This document shows positions 9,204 to 18,139 of a stretch of 64,000 nucleotides of DNA, one piece after another. The number at the start of each line of letters is the position of its first letter. Positions within the stretch are counted from its first letter, which is position 1. The stretch covers positions 1-64,000 of the forward strand of contig NZ_WBPF01000022.1 of assembly GCF_008923725.1 (NCBI RefSeq), read 5' to 3'. The stretch comes from Bacillus sp. CH140a_4T (GTDB taxonomy: Bacteria; Bacillota; Bacilli; Bacillales; Bacillaceae_G). Both the position numbers and the translations under genes were made by a program. The notes under the pieces are model-generated. The model was not told the DNA's origin and did not search any database. It saw only the letters and a program-made list of their open reading frames with translations.

Positions 9204-9453
9204 ATAATGAACAACTTCCGCCTTCTTTTATTACAAGTAATTCCACAGCTAACTTCTCACACTTTTCAAGCGCAGGTACTTCCTCAAAAGACATAAAGTA
9301 TATATGTTGAATCTTCTTTGCGATGTATTTCGAATCATCAAACACACTTACGACGTTCACAACATCGCTCGCTTCTGTTTCATAAAACTCCGGTCCCATT
9401 TGAAACGGATCCCAATTCTTCACAACCTCTATCATCTTTTCATATGTACCCAT
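9202..9453 (-). CDS. yugE: YugE family protein (DUF1871)
   Basis: 83-residue acidic soluble protein of unknown function. The pattern VVKNWDPFQMGPEFYETEASDVV followed by IYFMSFE is that of DUF1871/YugE, a small helical-bundle family. GGCGGG lies 7 bases before the ATG. Its position beside yugF agrees with B. subtilis. The tail EGGSCSL is family-variable. Confidence 0.82.
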   Translation of the reverse strand: MGTYEKMIEVVKNWDPFQMGPEFYETEASDVVNVVSVFDDSKYIAKKIQHIYFMSFEEVPALEKCEKLAVELLVIKEGGSCSL

Positions 9454-9570
9454 TCGCTTCCCGCCTTTTCACTTTTTAATACTTTTCTTTATCCTATCAC
9501 ATCAGCTATTCTATAAGAAGAGAGAGAACTTTCATAACTTATCGGTTTTACAGAAGAAGGGGGCAAACTT

Positions 9571-10722
9571 ATGCAACTATTTCATAAAACAGTCAATCGA
9601 CGTGGAACTCATAGTACAAAATGGGATACGTATAAAAACGAAGAACTTCTCCACGCTTGGATTGCTGATATGGATTTTGAAGTACCACAACCAATTCAAG
9701 CCGCTTTAAAGAAACGTATCGCGCATCCTATTTTCGGTTATACACTTCCTCCCGAAAATATTGGAGATATTATTTGTAACTGGACAAAAAAACAGTACAA
9801 CTGGGATATTCAAAAAGAATGGATTGTCTTTAGCGCTGGGATCGTTCCAGCTCTTAGTACGAGCATACAGGCCTTCACAAAGGAAAATGAATCTGTTCTC
9901 GTACAACCACCTATTTATCCCCCATTTTTCGAAATGGTCACAACAAACAATAGACAATTATGCGTCAGTCCATTACAGAAACAAAATGATACATATGTGA
10001 TAGACTTCGAGCATTTAGAAAAGCAATTTCAACAAGGCATCAAACTCATGCTTCTTTGTAGTCCTCATAATCCAATCGGGCGTGTTTGGTCAAAAGAGGA
10101 ACTCACACAACTTGGCACGTTATGTACAACATATAATGTAATCGTTGTCGCGGATGAAATTCATGCCGATATTATTTACGGAGATCGTACTCATACACCA
10201 TTTGCTTCTTTATCTGAAGAATTAGCAGCGCGCACAATTACTTGTATGGCTCCGAGTAAAACATTTAATATCGCTGGATTACAAGCATCGATTATTATCA
10301 TTCCAAACGAAAAACTCCGTCAAACCTTTACATCTATCCAATATAGACAAGGTTTCCACGGATTAAATACATTTGCCTATACAGCGATGCAAAGTGCCTA
10401 TACAGAATGTAACGATTGGCTAAATGAAATTCGATTATATATAGAAGATAACGCTCAATTCGCTTGTGAATATATTAAAGACCACATACCCGCTCTTTCT
10501 GTAACGAAACCAGAAGGTAGCTTTTTATTATGGATTGATTGCTCTCGCCTACAGCTTTCTCAAAACGAACGCACCACATTGCTTGAGGGAAAAGGGAAAA
10601 TCGTCGTTGAACCTGGTGAGAAGTACGGATTAGGCGGAGAAGAACATATTCGAATTAACATTGGCTGTCCAAGATCTGTTTTAGAAGAAATCTTAAAGAG
10701 ACTGCGCCATACGTTTTCATAA
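9571..10722 (+). CDS. patB: PatB-type cystathionine beta-lyase / aminotransferase
   Basis: 383-residue MalY/PatB-type PLP enzyme. Landmarks are WIADMDFEVP (30-39), SPHNPIGRVW (164-173), ADEIHADIIY (194-203) and the Schiff-base lysine K230 in MAPSKTFNIAG. B. subtilis PatB is a C-S lyase that cleaves cystathionine and cysteine conjugates, forming homocysteine for methionine synthesis. The ATG follows AAGAAGGGGG. In B. subtilis it is next to kinB and kapB; here a SodC-like gene and a small membrane gene lie between patB and kapB. Confidence 0.88.
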   Translation: MQLFHKTVNRRGTHSTKWDTYKNEELLHAWIADMDFEVPQPIQAALKKRIAHPIFGYTLPPENIGDIICNWTKKQYNWDIQKEWIVFSAGIVPALSTSIQAFTKENESVLVQPPIYPPFFEMVTTNNRQLCVSPLQKQNDTYVIDFEHLEKQFQQGIKLMLLCSPHNPIGRVWSKEELTQLGTLCTTYNVIVVADEIHADIIYGDRTHTPFASLSEELAARTITCMAPSKTFNIAGLQASIIIIPNEKLRQTFTSIQYRQGFHGLNTFAYTAMQSAYTECNDWLNEIRLYIEDNAQFACEYIKDHIPALSVTKPEGSFLLWIDCSRLQLSQNERTTLLEGKGKIVVEPGEKYGLGGEEHIRINIGCPRSVLEEILKRLRHTFS

Positions 10723-10728
10723 TAAGAG

Positions 10729-10758
10729 AGGAGGCCGTTTTGGGACAGCCTCCTTTGT
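10729..10758 (+). terminator. terminator-like hairpin after patB
   Basis: AGGAGGC (10729-10735) pairs with GCCTCCT (10748-10754) but is followed by only a short T run. Confidence 0.6.
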
Positions 10759-10762
10759 CAGC

Positions 10763-10873
10763 TTTTGTCGGTAAATCGATATATTTTAAAAATCGCTGAT
10801 ATATTTTGAGTTATGGTCGATATATTCGAATAATCGCCGATATAATTTGAGTTGCAGTCGATATATTTCAATC
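10763..10873. repeat. GATATAT-containing tandem array in patB 3' spacer
   Basis: After TTTTGTCGGTAAATCGATATA, five roughly 21-base units follow, each with (C/G)GATATA plus a T-rich tail and ATCGC, ATGG, ATCGCC or GCAG links. The first block is nearly the reverse complement of a motif at 23079-23105 and 40502-40528. There is no coding potential. Confidence 0.65.
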
Positions 10874-10910
10874 TACGTTACACAAAAAAAGCTACCATGC
10901 ACGGTAGCTT

Positions 10911-11450
10911 TTACTTTTTCTTCATATCCGATGCTTTTTTTACAATCACACCACAAGCAATTCGATCACCTGATTTACCTGCCGGTTGTGTCATACCATC
11001 ATCAGCGTTTTCTGTAATAATAATAGACGCTCCATCTTTTCTATGAATCGTTGTTTTTCCTTCTTCAAGCGTTATGTGCGGCGCATCGATTTCTGCCTTG
11101 ATCTTTCCAGAACCGTCTGCAATTACGTTCGGTAAATCACCGTTTTCTGCACCCTCCGGATTAAGAAGTCCATGTTTTTTATTATCAGGATTAAAATGAT
11201 TCCCAGATGATTCAAAACGTGGTGCTTTACACTCACCAATTTCGTGTACATGTATGCCGTGCGAGCCTGGTGCAAAGCCTTCCCCTTTAATCGTAATTTT
11301 CACTCCGCTTGTTTGTTGCTCTACTTTCGCAGTCCCCACTTCATCGCCTGAAGCATTATGTAATTTCACGTCAATTTCTTTCGGCTTTCCTTGGTCACAA
11401 CCTGCCATCAGAAATAATAAACAACAACTAAAAAAAAGCCGTTTTCTCAT
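10911..11450 (-). CDS. SodC-like copper/zinc superoxide dismutase lipoprotein
   Basis: 179 residues with a lipoprotein signal: MRKRLFFSCC, hydrophobic core, lipobox LMAG then C18. The Cu/Zn-SOD fold shows HVHE (H67, H69), GNHFNP (H85), KKHG (H93), GDLPN (D105) and GDRIACGV. By eye alignment two classical metal ligands are absent: the zinc histidine is E102 and the fourth copper histidine is T146. Cysteines C74 and C166 could form the usual disulphide. It is probably anchored outside the membrane; dismutase activity is doubtful. The start at 11450 has GGAGGG 6 bases upstream. Upstream in-frame codons lack a signal and a ribosome site. Confidence 0.85.
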   Translation of the reverse strand: MRKRLFFSCCLLFLMAGCDQGKPKEIDVKLHNASGDEVGTAKVEQQTSGVKITIKGEGFAPGSHGIHVHEIGECKAPRFESSGNHFNPDNKKHGLLNPEGAENGDLPNVIADGSGKIKAEIDAPHITLEEGKTTIHRKDGASIIITENADDGMTQPAGKSGDRIACGVIVKKASDMKKK

Positions 11451-11518
11451 TCTATTCCCTCCAAAATATATTCTGCCCTTAGATTGTCCGAGCATAGAGG
11501 GAAACATACAAAAATGAG

Positions 11519-11695
11519 TTACTGTTTCTTTTCCGCTAAAAGTTTTTCTTCAACTTTCTGTAATCGCTCCGCTTCTCGTTTTGATACACGAATGAACATA
11601 CGCCACGTAGCAACGGCACCAATGATAAATAGAACGCAAACAATCCCTGGAATAATATATTCTGTTTTATCTTCCGGAAAATATAAAGGCATCAT
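11519..11695 (-). CDS. small single-helix membrane protein
   Basis: 58 residues: a short outer segment, one hydrophobic helix (about residues 13-35, IPGIVCVLFIIGAVATW), then a charged coiled-coil-like tail rich in Lys and Glu. I do not recognise the family. The ATG at 11695 lies 8 bases after AAGGAG; a GTG nine bases upstream is too close to that site. It lies 70 bases upstream of the SodC-like gene on the same strand, so the two may be cotranscribed. Confidence 0.7.
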   Translation of the reverse strand: MMPLYFPEDKTEYIIPGIVCVLFIIGAVATWRMFIRVSKREAERLQKVEEKLLAEKKQ

Positions 11696-11861
11696 ACGGA
11701 ACACTCCTTACTATAGGATTCAAAAAACCATCAGAATTTTCTGTTATATTATTTTAAATTATAGTTGAACCGATTCATATTCTCAAGGGGTCGTTCCGAA
11801 AGCGAATGATTTCTTTGACTCCGCCTCCTACTTTCCTTACTATAAACTTGAGGTGAAAAAT

Positions 11862-12245
11862 ATGAGAGAAACATTTGACATTGGAGAAATCGTTACTGGT
11901 ATTTATAAAACTGGAAAATACATCGGCGAAGTTACAAATAGCCGCCCTGGCAGTTACGTCGTAAAAGTATTAGCTGTTTTAAAACATCCGGTGCAAGGTG
12001 ACTTGCATAACGTAAAACAAGCTGACGTACCATTTTTCCATGAAAGACGTGCTCTAGCTTTCCGTGAACAGACGAACATTCCAGAGCAAATGGTGAAGAA
12101 ATATGAAGGAGAAATTCCAGAGTATACAGAGTCACTCAAATTGGCATTAGAAACTCAAATGAATTCATTTTCTGAAGATGATTCACCTTTTGCGGTTCGT
12201 AGTCTAGAAACATTAGAGCAGTTAAAAAAAGACTACAAACTTTAA
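11862..12245 (+). CDS. kapB: KapB, kinase-associated protein B
   Basis: 127 residues. The pattern FDIGEIVTGIYKTGKYIGEV, VKVLAVLKHPVQGDLH and QADVPFFHERRALAFREQ is that of KapB. In B. subtilis KapB is needed for KinB-dependent entry to sporulation and was called a lipoprotein, but no lipobox or signal peptide is visible here. The start ATG at 11862 has GAGGTG 6 bases upstream. A sensor kinase KinB gene is not next to it in this window. It converges with kapD. Confidence 0.87.
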   Translation: MRETFDIGEIVTGIYKTGKYIGEVTNSRPGSYVVKVLAVLKHPVQGDLHNVKQADVPFFHERRALAFREQTNIPEQMVKKYEGEIPEYTESLKLALETQMNSFSEDDSPFAVRSLETLEQLKKDYKL

Positions 12246-12252
12246 AAAACAA

Positions 12253-12287
12253 AACGACCAAATTACATACTGTGCAATTTGGTCGTT
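12253..12287 (-). terminator. terminator of kapD
   Basis: AACGACCAAATT pairs with AATTTGGTCGTT, and the reverse strand continues with TTTTGTTTTTT. It also separates kapB. Confidence 0.85.
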
Positions 12288-12909
12288 ACTGTGTACTCAC
12301 TTTCTTTAACACTTTTGAAAAATCAACGAGTTCTCCTAATGTTGGAGGTGCTGGTTTCACTAAATACTCTTTATCTTTTTCTACTAATTTAAAAATATTA
12401 TACGTCGTCATCGCATCATCTAGCGCACAATGATGCTTACCCGTCCCTGCTTTTCCATACGCCTCAATTGCTTTCCACAATCCTGTTTGATTTCTCTCCC
12501 CAAAAAACTTCTTATACTCAAGTGATAAATCACGACACTGTCCTAAGAACGGAAAGTCTACTCTCGCCATTTCACAATTATGCTTCAACACTTTCATATC
12601 CATATTTCCCCACGTAACAATGGTTGGTTTACATCTCCTTTCATATTCTGCAAGTTTTTCAACGAGTTCCGGAAACGAAATTCCTTTATCTACGACTTCT
12701 TGTTTAATTCCTAAAAATTTCTTACATCGATCCGTTAAAGAAGGAAAAGTTTTCGGCCTAACATAAGCTGAATACGTGTCTTCTACCTTACAGCCAACAA
12801 CCGAAACGAGTCCTACCTCAATGATTTCTGGGAAAAATCCTTTTGGTTTTTTTCTGTGCTGAGGCATCGTAAACTCAAAATCCAAAAATAAAAATCGTTG
12901 TTCATCCAT
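12286..12909 (-). CDS. kapD: KapD, DEDDh 3'-5' exonuclease family inhibitor of the KinA pathway
   Basis: 207 residues. DnaQ-like DEDDh motifs are visible: DFE (D10, E12), TWGNMDMKVL (the second acidic motif, near residue 100), and HHCALDDA (near residue 160, His and Asp of motif III). B. subtilis KapD inhibits the KinA pathway to sporulation. The nuclease residues are intact, so it may act on RNA or DNA. There is no other gene in its transcript. Confidence 0.87.
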   Translation of the reverse strand: MDEQRFLFLDFEFTMPQHRKKPKGFFPEIIEVGLVSVVGCKVEDTYSAYVRPKTFPSLTDRCKKFLGIKQEVVDKGISFPELVEKLAEYERRCKPTIVTWGNMDMKVLKHNCEMARVDFPFLGQCRDLSLEYKKFFGERNQTGLWKAIEAYGKAGTGKHHCALDDAMTTYNIFKLVEKDKEYLVKPAPPTLGELVDFSKVLKKVSTQ

Positions 12910-13098
12910 ACAATCCCTTCCTTATCATCTTTGTCATTCCTTTCTATTTGACACTCTTACACGAACAAGCTCGAATGCTAATTCCATTTTAAATATTCAG
13001 ATTGGATGTATCTTATATATATGTCAAATGCCCACAAATATTTTTAAAAATACGAAAAAATGACCTTTGCAGAAAATATAACAAAATAAGCCCTTTCA

Positions 13099-13128
13099 TT
13101 TACATCCGACATTTTTCTACTTTATAAT
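13099..13128 (+). promoter_or_regulatory. promoter of the ArsB/NhaD-family transporter
   Basis: TTTACA, 18 bases, TATAAT, about 70 bases before the TTG start. The spacer between kapD and this promoter (12910-13098) is AT-rich, and I see nothing else in it. Confidence 0.6.
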
Positions 13129-13199
13129 GACGTTATGTGTGTTTCATCTAGTTAATTTTTTGACACACTAAGAAAAGTGAATGAAAGGAGATGAGAGTT

Positions 13200-14525
13200 T
13201 TGCACGAAACAACGCAAGAGCTCGCAAACTGGCAGTATTATTTTGCTATCGCAGTCTTTTTAGTTACATATGCCATTATTATTTCTGAAAAAATTAATCG
13301 CGCTGTCATCGCACTTCTTGGTGCAGCACTCATGGTAATTATGGGGGTCGTTGATTTACACAACGCCTTTACGAAACATATTGAATGGGGGACGATTACA
13401 CTACTCATCGGTATGATGATTCTGGTAAACATTACGAGTAAATCGGGCGTCTTCCAATACGTTGCCATTAAAGCAGCAAAAGGAGCACAAGGAAATCCAA
13501 TTAAAATTTTAATTTCCCTTTCCTTACTTACTGCGCTTGGTTCCGCATTTTTAGATAACGTTACAACTGTACTTCTTGTTGTTCCAGTTACTTTATCTAT
13601 TACGCGCATACTGCAAGTAAATCCTGTTCCTTATTTACTTGCTGAAATTATTTTTTCAAACATTGGAGGAACAGCAACATTAATTGGTGATCCACCTAAC
13701 ATTATGATTGGTTCTGCAAATAAGCATTTAGATTTCAATGCGTTCCTAATCAATCTAGCTCCAATCGTAATTATTATTATTGCAGTGACAGCGACAATAC
13801 TTTACTTCATGTACCGTAAACAATTAATTGCTGATCCTGTACAAATTAAAAAATTAATGAGTTTAGATGAAAAGCAATACATTAAAGATCCAGTATTAAT
13901 GAAAAAATCTTTAACAGTACTTGGTCTTACAATCGTAGGTTTCATGACTCATTCGATCTTCCATGTTGATGCAGCTATCATCGCTTTAACTGGTGCTACT
14001 GTACTTATGCTAATTGGTGTGAAAGAACACGAAATTGAAGAAGTATTCGCAAGTGTAGAGTGGGTAACAATCTTCTTCTTCGCAGGACTATTCGTACTCG
14101 TTGGAGGACTGATCGATATCGGGCTTATCAAAACATTAGCTCAAAAAGTAATTGGGATAACGGGCGGAGATATTTCTCAAGCATCTATCCTTATTCTATG
14201 GGTATCTGGTATCGCCTCGGCAACAATTGATAACATCCCATTCGTTGCAACAATGATCCCACTTATTAACGATATGGCAGTTGGACTAGGTTTATCACCT
14301 TCTGACGCACAAATCGACGTATTATGGTGGGCATTAGCATTAGGTGCTTGTCTAGGTGGAAACGGAACATTAATCGGAGCTTCTGCTAACGTAATTGTTG
14401 CAGGTATCGCAAGTCGTGAGGGCCATAAATTTAGCTACATGGAATTCCTTAAAGTCGGCTTCCCAATTATGATCGTTTCATTAATCATTTCTCATATTTA
14501 TATTTATTTACGCTACCTTATGTAG
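13200..14525 (+). CDS. ArsB/NhaD family ion transporter (SLC13-like permease)
   Basis: 441 residues, about eleven to twelve membrane helices in two inverted halves. Each half carries an ion-transporter superfamily motif: IGGTATLIGDPPNIMIG in the first and CLGGNGTLIGASANVIVAG in the second. SAFLDNVTTVLL and SATIDNIPFVATM are the paired helix breaks. Members move sodium/protons, anions or arsenite; the substrate cannot be told from sequence. The TTG at 13200 lies 9 bases after AAAGGAG. The ATG at 13191 overlaps that site and is rejected. Confidence 0.85.
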   Translation: MHETTQELANWQYYFAIAVFLVTYAIIISEKINRAVIALLGAALMVIMGVVDLHNAFTKHIEWGTITLLIGMMILVNITSKSGVFQYVAIKAAKGAQGNPIKILISLSLLTALGSAFLDNVTTVLLVVPVTLSITRILQVNPVPYLLAEIIFSNIGGTATLIGDPPNIMIGSANKHLDFNAFLINLAPIVIIIIAVTATILYFMYRKQLIADPVQIKKLMSLDEKQYIKDPVLMKKSLTVLGLTIVGFMTHSIFHVDAAIIALTGATVLMLIGVKEHEIEEVFASVEWVTIFFFAGLFVLVGGLIDIGLIKTLAQKVIGITGGDISQASILILWVSGIASATIDNIPFVATMIPLINDMAVGLGLSPSDAQIDVLWWALALGACLGGNGTLIGASANVIVAGIASREGHKFSYMEFLKVGFPIMIVSLIISHIYIYLRYLM

Positions 14526-14528
14526 TAG

Positions 14529-14563
14529 AAAAAGGGCTGTCACATGTGACGGCCCTTTTTTTG
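14529..14563 (+). terminator. terminator of the ArsB/NhaD transporter gene
   Basis: AAAAAGGGC and GCCCTTTTT enclose a GTCACATGTGAC inner stem and are followed by T. Confidence 0.9.
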
Positions 14564-14599
14564 TTCAATACAATTATATGAACGATTTTTCAAATATAT

Positions 14600-15067
14600 C
14601 TACTCGTTATACCTCACCGGCTCATTCCGAATAATAAACAAATGAATCGGCAAGAAAACCGAAAATGTGATTGTATGAATAATCGTAAACAATATAGAAT
14701 TCGTTCCGTATCTATCTAAAATTGCGTAGATAAGATAAATAGACAGCACAATCGATACAGCTGTTGCTAATAAATATAGAATTGGTACGAAGTTAAAGAT
14801 GAAGCATGCGACATATATGCCAAATACTTTCCATCCTGCTTCTTCTTTTAAGAAATCTGGTAATTTGTCTTTTGCTAAATCCCCCCACGTCTTACTATTT
14901 ATAAAAGGAATAAACGCAAGAGCACCATCCGTTGCACCATCATTTTTCGCCATCGTATACAGTGCAAAAGCCGTTAACAAATACGAAATAATTGCCCAAA
15001 TCAATATAACAAGAATAAACGCAAAACTAAGAGCAAAGAAACCTGCTAGTACGCCTTGATCTTCCAT
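14600..15067 (-). CDS. multipass membrane protein of unknown function
   Basis: 155 residues with about four hydrophobic segments (near 8-38, 84-100, 100-117 and 124-143) and a polar loop GDLAKDKLPDFLKEEAGWK between the first two groups. I do not recognise the family. GGAGAGG lies before the ATG. It is an isolated gene between the transporter and alkD, transcribed opposite to both. Confidence 0.75.
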   Translation of the reverse strand: MEDQGVLAGFFALSFAFILVILIWAIISYLLTAFALYTMAKNDGATDGALAFIPFINSKTWGDLAKDKLPDFLKEEAGWKVFGIYVACFIFNFVPILYLLATAVSIVLSIYLIYAILDRYGTNSILFTIIHTITFSVFLPIHLFIIRNEPVRYNE

Positions 15068-15185
15068 CTTATCCTCTCCTCTCTACTCTCAACATATTTC
15101 ATTACATGGCAAGTTATGTTTTAAAATTCAACCAAACTCTCTGTATAATAATAGGAGCAAGATAATAAGAGAGGAGAACGCAATT

Positions 15186-15899
15186 ATGCATCCATTTGTA
15201 CAAACATTGCAAGAGCATTTCATAGCTCATAAAAACCTTGAAAAAGCGGAACCGATGGCACGTTATATGAAAAATCACTTCCCATTTCTCGGTATTCAAA
15301 CACCTGAAAGAAGACAACTATTGAAAGACGTCATCCAAATACATACTCTCCCAGATCAAAAAGATTTCCAAGTTATCGTACGTGAGCTTTGGAATTTACC
15401 AGAACGTGAATTTCAAGCGGCTGCACTTGATATTATGCAAAAATATAAAAAGCATATAAACGAAACACATATCCCCTTCTTAGAAGAACTTATTGTCACA
15501 AAATCTTGGTGGGATTCTGTTGATAGCATCGTCCCTACATTTTTAGGGAATATCTTTTTAAAACATCCGGAATTAATTTCTGCCTATATTCCAAAATGGA
15601 TTGCATCAGATAACATATGGTTACAACGCGCCGCTATTTTGTTCCAGCTAAAATATAAACAAAAGATGGATGAAGAACTTCTTTTCTGGATTATTGGACA
15701 ACTACATTCTTCAAAAGAATTTTTCATTCAAAAAGCGATTGGCTGGGTCCTTCGCGAATATGCAAAAACAAAGCCCGATGTCGTTTGGGAATACGTGCAA
15801 AATAACGAGCTTGCCTCGCTTAGTAAACGTGAAGCAATTAAGCACATTAAACAAAATTACGGAATAAATAACGAAAAAATAGGCGAGACTCTATCATAG
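15186..15899 (+). CDS. alkD: AlkD, alkylpurine DNA glycosylase
   Basis: 237 residues, the exact length of the studied B. cereus AlkD. It excises 3-methyladenine, 7-methylguanine and bulky N3/N7 adducts without flipping the base. The HEAT-like repeat fold keeps the active-site residues W109, D113 (SWWDSVDS), R148 (WLQRAA) and W187 (AIGWVLRE). The ATG has GAGGAG upstream. It is monocistronic, with no obvious adaptive-response operator. Confidence 0.95.
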   Translation: MHPFVQTLQEHFIAHKNLEKAEPMARYMKNHFPFLGIQTPERRQLLKDVIQIHTLPDQKDFQVIVRELWNLPEREFQAAALDIMQKYKKHINETHIPFLEELIVTKSWWDSVDSIVPTFLGNIFLKHPELISAYIPKWIASDNIWLQRAAILFQLKYKQKMDEELLFWIIGQLHSSKEFFIQKAIGWVLREYAKTKPDVVWEYVQNNELASLSKREAIKHIKQNYGINNEKIGETLS

Positions 15900-15916
15900 A
15901 TAGACGCGTTCCTCTA

Positions 15917-15945
15917 TTGAGATTTAAAAAAGAACGTGTTAGAAT
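15917..15945 (+). promoter_or_regulatory. promoter of the glycyl-tRNA synthetase leader
   Basis: TTGAGA, 17 bases, TAGAAT. It starts the T-box leader about seven bases downstream. Confidence 0.75.
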
Positions 15946-15959
15946 ATGTTCATTATTAT

Positions 15960-16158
15960 TAATATAAGTAGCGATGACGGACTTATAAGTACTTGCACAA
16001 AAAGCGATTCAGGGATAGTGAAAGCCTGAAGCCGCAAGGAAACGGCAGTCCCGAGCAATACGTGATAAAGTGGATGCACCTACTGTGTATCAACTAGGGT
16101 GGAACCGCGGGCAAACGCTCGTCCCTAGGCAATTAAGCCTTGGGATGAGCGTTTTTTT
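15960..16158 (+). ncRNA. T-box riboswitch controlling glyS
   Basis: The leader carries the universal T-box AGGGTGGAACCGCGGG at 16096-16111 and a terminator at 16113-16158 (AAACGCTC...GAGCGTTT and T run). The upstream Stem I region has AGGGATAGTGAAAGCCTGAA. A GGC triplet at 16044-16046 is a candidate glycine specifier. Uncharged glycine tRNA should pair and favour antitermination, raising synthetase expression. A specifier assignment by eye is tentative. Confidence 0.93.
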
Positions 16159-16246
16159 ATGTTTTCTAAAGCATATACTGCTCGTTTCATAAGTTACCTG
16201 AGCACGTCATCGCCAATACGTTAACTTTCAAAAGGAGGATTTTCTT

Positions 16247-17623
16247 ATGTATTCAATGGAACAAGTTGTAAACTTAGCGAAACATCGCGGTTTTGTTTTC
16301 CCTGGTTCTGAAATTTACGGTGGTCTTGCAAACACTTGGGATTACGGTCCACTTGGAATCGAATTAAAAAATAACGTTAAAAAAGCTTGGTGGAAAAAAT
16401 TCATTCAAGAATCTCCACATAACGTTGGTTTAGACGCAGCTATTTTAATGAACCCAAAAACTTGGATCGCTTCTGGTCACGTTGGTAACTTCAACGATCC
16501 AATGATCGACTGTAAAAAATGTAAAGCGCGTCACCGTGCTGACAAATTAATTGAAGATGCATTAGATGCAAAAGGCATCGAAATGGTTGTTGACGGTCTT
16601 ACTTTCGACCAAATGGCTGACTTAATGAAAGAACACGAAGTAAAATGTCCTGATTGCGGTAGCCAAGAGTTCACTGAAATTCGTCAGTTCAACTTAATGT
16701 TCAAAACATTCCAAGGTGTTACAGAGTCTAGCACAAACGAAATCTTCCTTCGTCCTGAAACAGCACAAGGTATTTTCGTAAACTTCAAAAACGTACAACG
16801 CTCTATGCGTAAAAAGCTTCCATTTGGTATTGGCCAAATCGGTAAGAGCTTCCGTAACGAAATCACGCCTGGTAACTTCACATTCCGTACACGTGAATTC
16901 GAACAAATGGAACTTGAATTCTTCTGTAAGCCTGGTGAAGATTTAGAGTGGTTTGCATTCTGGCGTGAAACTTGTAAGAACTGGTTACTTTCACTTGGTA
17001 TGACTGAAGAAAGCATGCGTCTTCGTGACCACGGTGAAGAGGAACTATCTCACTACAGTAACGCAACAACTGATATTGAATTCAGATTCCCATTCGGTTG
17101 GGGCGAACTATGGGGCGTAGCATCTCGTACAGACTTCGATTTAAAACGTCACATGGAACACTCTAATGAAGACTTTAACTATATCGATCCACAAACGAAT
17201 GAGCGTTACGTACCGTACTGCATCGAGCCATCTTTAGGTGCTGACCGCGTAACATTAGCATTCTTATGTGATGCATACGAAGAAGAGCAATTAGAAAACG
17301 ATTCTCGTACAGTTCTTCGTTTCCACCCTGCTTTAGCACCATACAAAGCAGCTATTTTACCATTATCTAAAAAGCTATCTGAAGGTGCTACTGAGGTATT
17401 CGCAGAATTAGCTAAAGACTTCATGGTAGACTTTGACGAAACTGGTTCTATCGGTAAACGTTACCGTCGTCAAGACGAAATTGGTACACCATTCTGTATC
17501 ACTTATGACTTCGACTCAGTTGAAGACAAAGCTGTTACAGTACGTGACCGTGACACAATGGAACAAGTTCGTATGCCAATTAGCGAACTAAAAGGTTTCT
17601 TAGAGAAGAAAATCCAGTTCTAA
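16247..17623 (+). CDS. glyS: glycyl-tRNA synthetase, single-chain alpha2 type
   Basis: 458 residues, class II synthetase charging glycine to tRNA-Gly. The N-terminal motif is [20 protein letters not shown]. Two CxxC pairs (CKKC near residue 87, CPDC near residue 135) suit a zinc site. Motif 2 is visible in FRNEITP and motif 3 in [11 protein letters not shown], followed by an anticodon-binding domain. This is the homodimeric type, unlike the alpha/beta GlyQS of B. subtilis, yet it uses the same T-box control. AAAGGAGG lies before the ATG. Confidence 0.97.
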   Translation: MYSMEQVVNLAKHRGFVFPGSEIYGGLANTWDYGPLGIELKNNVKKAWWKKFIQESPHNVGLDAAILMNPKTWIASGHVGNFNDPMIDCKKCKARHRADKLIEDALDAKGIEMVVDGLTFDQMADLMKEHEVKCPDCGSQEFTEIRQFNLMFKTFQGVTESSTNEIFLRPETAQGIFVNFKNVQRSMRKKLPFGIGQIGKSFRNEITPGNFTFRTREFEQMELEFFCKPGEDLEWFAFWRETCKNWLLSLGMTEESMRLRDHGEEELSHYSNATTDIEFRFPFGWGELWGVASRTDFDLKRHMEHSNEDFNYIDPQTNERYVPYCIEPSLGADRVTLAFLCDAYEEEQLENDSRTVLRFHPALAPYKAAILPLSKKLSEGATEVFAELAKDFMVDFDETGSIGKRYRRQDEIGTPFCITYDFDSVEDKAVTVRDRDTMEQVRMPISELKGFLEKKIQF

Positions 17624-17630
17624 TTATAAG

Positions 17631-17662
17631 AAAAAGAGGCGCTCTATTGAGCGCCTCTTTTT
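17631..17662. terminator. bidirectional terminator, glyS / thioesterase
   Basis: AAAAAGAGGCGCTC pairs fully with GAGCGCCTCTTTTT across a TATT loop. Confidence 0.93.
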
Positions 17663-18044
17663 ACTTTTCACGTTTTTCTTTAATTGCTACTGTACATCTT
17701 GATATGCATAGTAAATCATCATTCTCATCAATGATACGCACATCCCAAACCATCGTTGAATGTCCTCTATGTATCGGTGTCCCGATCGCTGTTACAATTC
17801 CATCTTTCTTTGAGCGAATGTGATTTGCATTAATTTCTAAACCGAAACAAATACATTTCTCTTGATCAATTAAATTGTATGAACCAACGCTTGCTACTGT
17901 TTCCGCTAGCGCAAGAGATGCACCACCGTGTAAAAAACCAAATGGCTGATGCGTACGCTCATCTACAGGCATCGTAGCAACCACCTTATCTTCTGTCATC
18001 TCTAACAACTCAATTCCAAGTGAATCCATTAAAGTTTTTGCCAT
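17661..18044 (-). CDS. hotdog-fold thioesterase, PaaI/MenI (YuxO) family
   Basis: 127 residues, one hotdog domain. The active-site segment QPFGFLHGGASLALAE with the catalytic acid in the helix matches PaaI/MenI-type acyl-CoA thioesterases. B. subtilis YuxO is annotated as a candidate 1,4-dihydroxy-2-naphthoyl-CoA hydrolase of menaquinone synthesis. The true substrate here is not proven. GGGGGAAG lies before the ATG. Confidence 0.83.
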   Translation of the reverse strand: MAKTLMDSLGIELLEMTEDKVVATMPVDERTHQPFGFLHGGASLALAETVASVGSYNLIDQEKCICFGLEINANHIRSKKDGIVTAIGTPIHRGHSTMVWDVRIIDENDDLLCISRCTVAIKEKREK

Positions 18045-18139
18045 ATCGCTTCCCCCTTCTCTTACTTTAATTAAATGTATAATTTTACCTGTTTATTTTC
18101 AAACTACTTATAACACTTATATAAGGAGGTTTCACCTAA

